Assembly (NCBI GenBank): GCA_028564705.1
Contig: JAPXFQ010002623.1
Coordinates: 1,034,001-1,098,000 of the forward strand
From: Apricaphanius iberus
Lineage: Eukaryota; Chordata; Actinopteri; Cyprinodontiformes; Aphaniidae
Direction: 5' to 3'
Length of the DNA stretch: 64,000 nucleotides
Of the stretch, positions 56,548-64,000 are shown piece after piece. The number at the start of each line of letters is the position of its first letter. Position 1 is the first letter of the stretch. The position numbers and the translations under genes are program-made. A model generated the notes under the pieces. It did no database searches and had not been told where the DNA came from. It saw only the letters and a program-made list of their open reading frames with translations.

Positions 56548-57840
56548 AACCTACTATGAAAAAGTATTTGCCTCATTAAATAGTTTTTCTGTTTTTGCTC
56601 TTGTCTAAATCCTGGAAAAAATTATAATATCAGACAAAGATGAAATGAGTAAATGGAAAATGCCTTTTTAAAATAACAGCCAAATTCATTTTGGAAAAAA
56701 ATGTATCCAAACTAACATGGCCCTTTATGACAATGTTATTCTCTCTTTATTGTCATTAACCACAATTTCGCTCGTCACAAGACCTGGAGAATAAAATTTT
56801 TTTTGAATAGAACCTGTTTGACAAGAAGAAGTAGGTCTATTATCTCAAAAATGAACACATCCTGCTGCAATCTAAAGAAATCCAAGAACAGAGGAGAAGT
56901 AAAGCCACTGACAGGCATCAATCTGTAAAAGGTTACGAAGCCATTTATCGGACTTTAAGACACCCACTATCCACAAATAAATAAATAAATGAAAAACATG
57001 TAGCCAATGCGAATGCTCCAAAGAATAGACAGTCTAACTAATATTATTAAGAAACTCATTTAGGGGGTAACAAATTTGAAATACGCATTCAAACCACTGT
57101 AGAAAATGAAAATATCAACCTTTCAGCAGATATTAAACATATTTCTTCATTAAGCTTATAGCTTAGTCTGGTGATATTCTAATCTTTTTATTATCTGTAA
57201 AGTAGAAAATCATCATAATTAACAGAAATAAGGCTTGAAATCACCAGTATCTTTTATTAATGTATATCATGTATTTCATTTAGTGAATTTAGTTACTGAA
57301 ATTTTCAATAATAGTATCTACTGAACAGGTCTGAGCAGGATACTGTAGCATCATCTAAAACAGACCATTTGTACTCAAAACGAAAATAAAACAAATCCGG
57401 AAAAAAAAATGGGCCAACATATTTCTGATAATGTGAATACTCCCGCATAAGAAGCAACTTTATTAGTGGACCAATGTATTTAGGCTCTGTGGCCTTCATC
57501 AGGGTCATGCCACAATATCTTGGGTTACTTATACACTTGTTTAGAAGCCCTTTAAATGTGAGTGGAGTCTTGCCTTATCAGATCTTTAACCCACAATGAA
57601 CCTTAGGAGATTATTACTTTGTGGCAGAAATATTTGGGATTTCAGCCCATAATTATTCCACAGACAATTAAAAGACTTAGTAAAAGTTACAAGGCATACT
57701 TAATGTTTCACAGTTCTTGCCACCAGGACTTGCAGCCAAATATTAAATTTAGAAGGCAATTACTTTTCCAAGTTTGAACAGCTTTTTCCCTTAATAAATG
57801 AAATCATCATTTGAAAACTGCTTCTTCAGATATTAAGCCT
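56548..57840 (+). mobile_element. Tc1 family A composite remnant
   Basis: The left part (aaaaagtatttgcctcatta at 56560-56579, aacatggccctttatgac at 56714-56731) matches the family A terminal region. 56860-56955 matches the start of its transposase gene (ctgcaatctaaagaaatcca, gtaaaaggttacgaagcc). The right part (57650-57840: ccacagacaattaaaagact, aaatgaaatcatcatttg) matches its C-terminal end and 3' UTR. The central catalytic region is missing or replaced, and a family C Tc1 end sits between. Confidence 0.65.
57165..57310 (+). mobile_element. Tc1 family C 3' end nested in family A
   Basis: ctggtgatattctaatcttt, aatcatcataattaacagaa and acttgaaat-like words follow the 3' end of the family whose 5' side is at 26325-26600. 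It lies inside the family A remnant. Confidence 0.5.
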
Positions 57841-59479
57841 CTTTTAATCCCTGTGTAATATAACTCATTTTTGATGATGTGAAAACATTTATACATGTGC
57901 ATATATCTTTTAAGTATCTAGGCTCATTACTTAAATAGCTGCAGGTATTTTCTAGTGTTGAATTTGGATAACTTGATTTTGGGTATTACTGTCTAATCCC
58001 AAATTGGACAGCTCAAGCAAAATACCAGTCAACAGTGTAATTCCTGTTTCAAACCAGTGCACAATGTGTACAAAGAAAAGAAAAAAAAACTACAGGTAAC
58101 CATAGAAATTTCTACAATCTATATTATAAGATTTACTCGGTTCCAGACCCTTGGACCCCTCAGGACATCCCCCAGTAGCTTAACAGCTCTGATGTTGTGC
58201 ACTGATGGCCATTTCATTTAGTTCAGTAAGTGGTTAACCATTTAAAACTTCAGTAAAAGATTGTGAAGGGAATCATTACAGACACAACCTGCCATATAAA
58301 TAAAAACTAACAAATGTAAAGCTCAAGAAAGTTTGGCTGAACATACCGCAGCAATAATTTATGTTTGGTTCAAAACATGGTTCTTATGATAGGATGTTAG
58401 ATGTTTGTGTTTTAAATTTTAGCTATTTCACTTCTTTATCCAGTTTACCATATCATTTTAGTTTACTTCTTGGTGTTAGTGTCTGTTATGCTTTACTTTA
58501 GTATTTTAGTGTTATATTTTTGGCTCCATCTCCCTTTCATATTTTCACTTCTTCTCCTTAGATATGTTCACCTTTCATTTAATTTTTCAGTTGTTTAATC
58601 TCTTATTTTTTTTTCCATAATTTTCCCTCTTAGTTGGTTTAATGCATTAGATGGCTTTTTTTATTAGAACATTTTTCTAGTATTTGTTTTGTTCTTTTCT
58701 CTCCTCTCTGTTCACTTGCCTTTTTATTTTCATTTTCTTATTCTCTTATCTTTACTTACTTCAGAGTTTTTCCTTAAACTTCTTATTTTGGATTGTTTTG
58801 TATATAGTCTTCTCTCCTTGTCACTTCCACTCATCCTCAGTGTATTTAAGCTCTGCTGTTACTTTTGTACTCTGAAGACTTAAGACACTCCTGGTACCAT
58901 ATTGGTGCCGAATACCGCAGCACACCTTTAGCAGTCCAGTGAAGCCCATGTCTGGTAGGACCAACTGACTGGGGGACAACCACAACAGTAGGTCGTTATG
59001 TTTTTCCTTACAATAGGGTGCATATTTCACCTTATTGTAACAATTAATTTTACTTCTAGAGACAATTAAATTTAGATGTTTAGCAGAATAATACCATAAA
59101 AAGAATATAATTCAGCAAAACTTCTATATTATTTCACAAAACGGAGTAATGGACCCACATTAAAGCTCTGGGTTTATAGTCAAATTTAAAAATATAAAGC
59201 AAGAGCAGAAGGTGTTAGATTATTACATTTATTTAGAGAATATATTTCTTATTTTGAGAATTATTACCAAGTCCCCTGTGTTTTACTGCACTGGTAGATT
59301 ATTTCACCAAATTTAAGAAGTTTTAGACTATAATCTAGTATTTTAATCTAAATAAGATTAATAATCTGCTGCTGCTTAGTTTATAAGTTTTAAAACAAGA
59401 TCAGAAATACTTTTTGGCTGGAAACAAGATTGATGGACTTGGTTAAATGGACAGATATCTCAGTACATGTCTCTGCAGA
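57841..59479. other. Intronic DNA, nothing recognised
   Basis: T-rich stretch at 58430-58800 giving hydrophobic chance frames; no exon or known repeat supported. Confidence 0.4.
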
Positions 59480-59595
59480 GCTGGATGACTGGTGAGAGAA
59501 ATCCGGCGTTTGATTCAGGTGTGTTGGAGCAGGGAGGCATGTACAGTATGAGTTGCAGGATCGTAGCTTTCGAGGACTGGACTTGGACACCCATG
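59480..59595. repeat. Interspersed repeat end
   Basis: gattcaggtgtgttggagca followed by cgaggactggacttggacac is a common fish interspersed motif (terminal part of a DNA element, class not certain). Confidence 0.45.
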
Positions 59596-60360
59596 TTTTA
59601 TTGAGACTCTTAGTGCTTTAGTTCATTGCAAGTTTAGTTTCAGCACATTTTTGTTCTCTATTTTAATTATGTTGCTCTTTTCTGATTAAACTCTTATTTT
59701 CCTCCACCTTTAATATCTGGCTAAAGAGTTTTATGTTATTTTCACTTTTTGTTGCCGGATCATCACACTAAGTGTAACTCTTGTAGTAGATTCTTTGATG
59801 ATGTTCAGTACCATATTCGTGCAGCAGTCCTGAAACTGACACCTAGATACACCTCATTGACCTTATCTGCTTCCTCACTATCGTTTGTATAGCCCTCTTG
59901 TCTCTAGTACAGCAAATGAAGTGCAATGCTAAGTTGTGATGCATCATCATAATCTCCATCAAACATCTAAAGCATGTTATAAAAATGCTGGGAACAATGC
60001 TTGTTTCAGTTTTTAGACAGTATATGTTTCTCTCAGCCAATTTCATGATCCTCCATGGTGTCTTTCAATCAGGTGAGGTGAGGGGAATGTAATGCTTACC
60101 ACTCTCTCTGCGCACGGTTCCTGATACTGAAGGGTGCGATCTCAAGTCATGACCTCCATAGTTTGATTATCATTGGCTTTGCTTTGTCCACCACCACCAC
60201 TTTCCCTCAATGAACTCATTCTAATCTAGCTACTGTTGTATCATTCACAAGGTTTTCTCATAAATAGATATCAATGTGTTAGCAGTGTAAAAAAAAAAAA
60301 GCAATGAACTGAGCAGCCAACCTTGTTGGCACTTGGTACAGCAACAGGTAGCTATTTTAA
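59596..60360. other. Intronic DNA, nothing recognised
   Basis: No exon or repeat supported; an A12-type homopolymer is near 60289-60300. Confidence 0.4.
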
Positions 60361-60587
60361 CGCTCGGCAAGGCAGTTTTATTTGTATAGCACACTTTCAA
60401 CACAAGGCAATTCAAGATGCTTTACATGATTACAATTAGAACACAGAAAAGAGAGCATAAATCACTTTGAAGATTAAAATACAAAGAGCATTTACAATAA
60501 AACAGTAATCAAGACAATAAGTTGTATCAAAATTAAAAGCTAGCAAGTAAAAATCGATAATAATAAAAAAAACATTAATAGGATCAG

Positions 60588-60836
60588 TTACTCATAAGTG
60601 AGTCTAAATAGGTAAGTTTTAATTTTAGACTGAAAAGAGTTCAGTGTCTCTGCAGCTTTGCATTCTCCTGGTAGTTTGTTCCAGATGTGAGGAGCATAGA
60701 AACTAAAAGCTGCCTCTCCATGTTTGGTTGTGGTTGTAGGGAAGATCAGAAAACTAGAGCTGGAGGACCCGAGCGATCTGGATGGTTTGTACCGTGATAG
60801 CAGATCATTAATGCAGTCTGGTGCTAACCCATTCAA
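60588..60836 (-). pseudogene. L2 ORF2 C-terminal fragment
   Basis: Encodes NGLAPDCINDLLSRYKPSR, then HGEAAFSFYAPHIWNKLP and FQSKIKTYLF. This is the characteristic C-terminal end of L2-clade ORF2 proteins (LAP...L, APxLWNxLP, FKxxLKTxLF). Ends at the natural stop. Confidence 0.85.
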
Positions 60837-61236
60837 TGATTTATAAACTAATAAAATAACTTTTAAGTCTATTCTCTAAACTAAAGGGAGCCAGTGTAAG
60901 GACTTTAGAACTGGGGTGATGTGTTCTATCTTCTTGTTTCTATTGAAAACACGAGCGGCAGCGTTCTGGATCAGCTGCAGCTGTCTGACTTATTTTTTAT
61001 GTAGACCTGTGAGGATACTGTTACAATAATCAAGACGGCTAAAGATAAATGCATGGATGATTTTTTATAGGTCTCCTTGTCTCATCAGTCCTTTACTCTT
61101 GGAAATGTTCCTCACTTGACAGAAAGCCGACCTTGTTACTGCCTTTATGTGACCCTGGAGGTTCAGGTCTGAGTCCATTTTTACACCTACTTTTCTGGCC
61201 TGGTTGGTAGTTTCTAGTTGGGCATGTTTAAGCTGA

Positions 61237-61470
61237 TTACTGATATGTAGTCGATCTTTTATGGGTCCAAAGATAAGTTATTTGGTTTTGTTTTTTATTC
61301 AGTTTGAGGAAATTATGGGACATCCAGTTGTTAAGTTGCTCAATACATTTACTAGGGGTTTGGATGGGTTCAACATCAACTGGTAACATTGAGATATAAA
61401 GCTGAGTGTCGTCGGAATAGTTGTGGTAGTTAATAGCATTGGTGGTTATAATTTGGCTTAGTGGGAGCAT
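61237..61470 (-). pseudogene. L2 reverse transcriptase catalytic-box fragment
   Basis: Contains HNYSDDTQLYISM (usually YADDTQLYIS), then CIEQLNNWMSHNFLKLN. The two catalytic Asp of the box are kept but Ala is replaced by Ser, and the frame is lost on both sides. Confidence 0.8.
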
Positions 61471-62035
61471 GTAGATGCTAAATAGGAGGGGCCCTAGGAT
61501 GGAGAGCTGGGGGACCCCGCATTGTGATTTATGTGTTTTGAGATGAGAATTGGCTAATTGGCAAAAATAAATTCCTGTTCTTAACGTAAGATTTTAAACA
61601 GTTGAGTACTGTACCAGAGAGTCCGACCCAGCTCTCTAGACGTTCCAGTAATACATCTTAGTCAACGATGTCAAACGGAGCACTGAGGTATAATAGTACA
61701 AGTACTGTGGTTTTTCTAATGGTCAGTATTTGTACGGATGTCACTGAAAACTTTGACAAAGGCAGTCTCTGTGCTGTGGTCCCTAAGAAAACCAGACTGA
61801 TCAAAGCGGTTGTTCATTGATTGGAAGCTGTTTAACTGTTGGAACACAGCTTTTTCAATAATTTTACCGATAAATGGGAGATTAGAGATTGGTCTTTAGT
61901 TTTGCATTAATGTCCTGTCTACGTTCTTCTTCTTTAGTATTGGTTTGATAACTGCTGTTTTTAAGGCCTTGGGGAAGACACCTAATAGGAGGGATACGAT
62001 ATGATATAAAAAGTCCAGAACACTGGTATGACAAC

Positions 62036-63239
62036 TTTTGTACCATCTGTAACTTTTTTTCAATTGATTTTCATCTTACATTGATAAAATTGGGTCTTAA
62101 TTCCATCTAAAATTAAGATTAAAAATCAGCTTTTTGAGTTATTTTATTTCTAAGAGAGTTGTATTTATATATAGAACTTGCTTGCAGCCCAGATGTGAAT
62201 TTGCTATTTATGACGTTTGCAACTTCATCATTAAGGCTATTTTTGTTTTAATTTCCAAACACTGATGGAAAAAAAATCCTTTAAAGAAAATATAAAAATC
62301 AGGAATGACTGTAAAATAACACATTGATAGGTTCTCAAAGAGATGCTTGATGAGAGGGGTGAATTAAAAAGAGAAGGAAATAGAAAGCAAAAGGGGTAGA
62401 AATATATGATGTGTACACCAGTGCAGTGAAAGCAAACAGCTAAATTAGTCATGGAAGGAATGCAAATTTGCTTCCCCTGAGTGCTGCGTGGTAGAATTAC
62501 CCAGAGAGAAGAAGAGAGTGAATCATGCCAACCCCCGGCACCATGTGATTTATTAGCAAACATCCAATTCAATAAGAAAGTGCTTAACATTCAAAAAGCT
62601 GTGAAAGTCTCATAAGGTGGCATTAACCATATGATATTGCCATTCCTACAGAAGGAGGGCAAGACAAGAGGCAGGGGAAAAACAAAAACGCCTACTTTCC
62701 AGAGCGATCTTGGTGTGACGTGTCTAGTGGGACTGTGACAGACTGAAAGCTCATTTGGCCTTTTCCACAAATGGATGTTACTACTGATTATCATAGACAA
62801 TGAGATTTATTTATTGACACTTCAGCCCAAATACCCTCTCCACTTTGTAAAGGGCACGAAGAGAGATTGGGACATGCTGAAATTTAAAACTATCACAAAA
62901 ACAGAGAAACAAGGGTACAACATGAGTGCATTTATTGCCACACACTTTATTATGATTAAAGTCGTGTTAGAGAGGTATTGGGGTAACTGGCAAAATCTAA
63001 AAATGTAAAAAACTAATAATTTGTCATAGTAATAGGAAACTCTTATTCCGCTAACACCTGTTTTATTAGTGTTCAAAACTGTCGCTGAATAACTTTCTAG
63101 CTGTTTTAAAAATTTCCATCACAACGAAGGGGGATACCTGTAAAACATATATTTTTTTAAGTGATACCAGCTGTTTACCTTCACTGTTAGGTGTTAGGAG
63201 TATAAAATCTGTCTGTCAATAAAAAGTTTTACTTGTAAT
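62036..63239. other. Intronic DNA, nothing recognised
   Basis: No exon or known repeat supported; frames at 62237-62590 and 62822-63076 show no domain. Confidence 0.4.
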
Positions 63240-63249
63240 TGCGCATGCG
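63240..63249 (+). promoter_or_regulatory. NRF1-like site in LINE leader
   Basis: TGCGCATGCG matches the NRF1 palindromic core except for its last two bases. It lies at the upstream edge of the GC-rich leader and could drive LINE transcription. Confidence 0.4.
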
Positions 63250-63396
63250 TAGGGGTCCTGATGCCTCCTGCTAACTCCGGCTCATTAAAATGGTTTTAAC
63301 TAGTTTTAAATTATTTTTTAACTGTTTGTTTTTCGTTTTTTAATCATTTCTTTTGACTAGTTTTAACCGTTTTTAACTTTTAGTGAAATATCTTTT

Positions 63397-63428
63397 ATCG
63401 GACGCGTTTTTAATCGGACGCGTTTTTA
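63397..63428 (+). repeat. 16-bp perfect tandem repeat in LINE leader
   Basis: ATCGGACGCGTTTTTA occurs twice in immediate succession (63397-63412 and 63413-63428), followed by a partial third unit (atc). Tandem units in a 5' UTR are common promoter modules in LINEs. Confidence 0.8.
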
Positions 63429-63458
63429 ATCAGAGCATGGACCGCTGTTACTTCCGCC

Positions 63459-64000
63459 ATGCCTCCACTCACCTGTAGCTCCGGGTGTGATGGTTTTGCC
63501 AGGCTAACCAAGAAAATCCAGGAACTGGAGCACAGGATCTCCAATTTACACCTGATCCAGGACCACGAGCGCGAAGTGGGCATCATCTTTGGCCGAACTT
63601 TCGCTGCTGCCACCAGCGCCCAGCTGGCCAACACAATCCCCTCCCAGCCCGGTGAAGCTGCGGAGGGGGAATCCATCGCTGGGTCTCCAGGCGGACTCGG
63701 ACAGAGGAACGCCGGCGGAGGTACAACATCTACGGCAGAGGAGGAGTGCTGGATCCAGCAGGGGGCTAAGCCAAAAGCCCCCCTCAGCTCCACTCCGGTG
63801 TCCCAGGGTGTGTGGTTGATGGTCGGGCCTGGTCGCGGTGGGGGCGCCCGGAGCGGCTTTCACCATTCTCCTCCACCAGGCCTTCCGCTGTCGAACCGCT
63901 TCGGTGCCCTGGGGGACGACTTCCCTCCTCTGACCGTCCCTCCGACCGCGCCGAAGACCAGCAGCTCCGCAGGACCGCCGCCCATCCCCTCCCAGCAGCC
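63459..64000 (+). CDS. LINE ORF1 protein, N-terminal 180 codons, open to window end
   Basis: Starts at ATG 63459 (MPPLTCSSGCDGFARL) and stays open for 180 codons to the edge of the window, which is why it has no stop here. Residues about 14-45 (LTKKIQELEHRISNL and on) have leucine/isoleucine heptads, as in the coiled coil of CR1/L2-type ORF1 proteins. Then come a conserved WIQQGAKPKAPLSSTP segment, a Gly/Arg-rich stretch (VGPGRGGGARSG) and LSNRFGALGDDFPPL, all usual in this ORF1 family. ORF1 proteins bind LINE RNA and form the ribonucleoprotein. A shorter upstream ATG at 63436 opens a 15-codon frame that overlaps the start. Codon use is GC-rich, unlike its flanks. Integrity over 540 bp suggests a fairly young copy. 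Confidence 0.75.
   Translation, partial: MPPLTCSSGCDGFARLTKKIQELEHRISNLHLIQDHEREVGIIFGRTFAAATSAQLANTIPSQPGEAAEGESIAGSPGGLGQRNAGGGTTSTAEEECWIQQGAKPKAPLSSTPVSQGVWLMVGPGRGGGARSGFHHSPPPGLPLSNRFGALGDDFPPLTVPPTAPKTSSSAGPPPIPSQQ

Larger units (their letters stand above)
60365..62035 (-). mobile_element. 5'-truncated L2-clade LINE
   Basis: Minus-strand copy of about 1.67 kb. The 3' end (plus-strand left) has ttttatttgtatagcacact and ttcaagatgctttacatgat. Then come the ORF2 C terminus (60588-60836), the RT thumb region, the YADD-type box (61237-61470), the RT palm upstream of it, and finally sequence matching the start of RT (aagaaagaag-type LLKK region near 61925-61965). Several frame breaks. The same family is represented by 31574-32230 and, for the N-terminal RT part, 28024-28389. 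Confidence 0.85.
63240..64000 (+). mobile_element. 5' end of a LINE running out of the window
   Basis: An abrupt change to GC- and CpG-rich DNA. It starts near an NRF1-type site, contains a 16-bp tandem repeat in the leader, and then an ORF1 open to the last base. The rest of the element, including ORF2, would lie beyond 64000. The exact 5' boundary is inferred, not marked by a target duplication. Confidence 0.7.

Noticed and set aside
57460..57515. Hammerhead-like ctgatgaaggcc word on the minus strand.
   Set aside because: The second conserved core (gaaac in the right place) and three stems are not present, so a ribozyme is not supported.
63410..63866. Two overlapping minus-strand ORFs of 127 and 106 codons.
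   Set aside because: Antisense shadows of the GC-rich LINE ORF1 that starts at 63459.
1..64000. tRNA genes and CRISPR arrays.
   Set aside because: Only SINE-type tRNA relics were seen, with damaged A or B boxes; no regular direct-repeat/spacer array occurs, and none is expected in a fish genome.

Overview
The window reads as intronic DNA of a ray-finned (teleost) fish. It is AT-rich and densely populated by old transposons typical of fish genomes: several Tc1 families, hAT-like and piggyBac-like non-autonomous elements, L2/CR1-type LINEs and tRNA-derived SINEs with a GGAT-type tail. No prokaryotic or viral gene layout is present. The only host protein-coding sequence I recognise is one exon on the minus strand (30971-31143). 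It has a clean splice acceptor and donor and encodes 57 full codons matching the segment before the C1 domain of KSR2, a Raf/MEK scaffold. KSR2 is a gene with very long introns, so most of the window is best read as its introns. Family assignments were made by recall of the families, not by a database search.

Layout. 1-8.8 kb: a decayed Tc1 copy, an inverted-repeat element (3496-4429), a SINE, and a hAT-type element with an 8-bp target duplication (7399-8746). 10.4-12.1 kb: a second hAT-like element, a possible solo LTR and a hairpin repeat. 14.5-15.5 kb: GC/CpG-rich DNA carrying a perfect match to the histone-mRNA 3' stem-loop. 17.0-17.3 kb: a CRE/CCAAT/TATA arrangement followed by a 29-codon ORF and a splice donor. 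19.5-23.5 kb: a TTAA-flanked MITE inside a Tc1 remnant, a hAT element, and a Tc1 copy interrupted by another insertion. 26-29 kb: Tc1 ends, a SINE and a chimera of two LINE fragments. 30.97-31.14 kb: the ksr2 exon. 31.5-33 kb: two LINE 3' fragments. 34.8-37.5 kb: hairpins, an L2-type 3' UTR and a SINE. 38-40.2 kb: a G-rich tract and a decayed AAGTC-type array containing a perfect 35-bp palindrome. 42-46.6 kb: a tandem segmental duplication. 49.1-52.4 kb: a nearly full-length LINE with an intact reverse transcriptase frame but a broken endonuclease part. 56.5-57.8 kb: nested Tc1 remnants. 60.4-62 kb: a 5'-truncated L2. 63.24 kb to the window end: the 5' UTR and open ORF1 of another LINE that runs out of the window.

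The genes do not form a pathway; the window is one host exon in a transposon-rich intron. I found no convincing undescribed multi-gene system. The signals most worth following are the candidate promoter/first exon near 17.0 kb, the perfect palindrome at 39.6 kb, the histone-type stem-loop at 14.98 kb, the paired hairpins at 34.9 kb and the open LINE ORF1 at the right edge.
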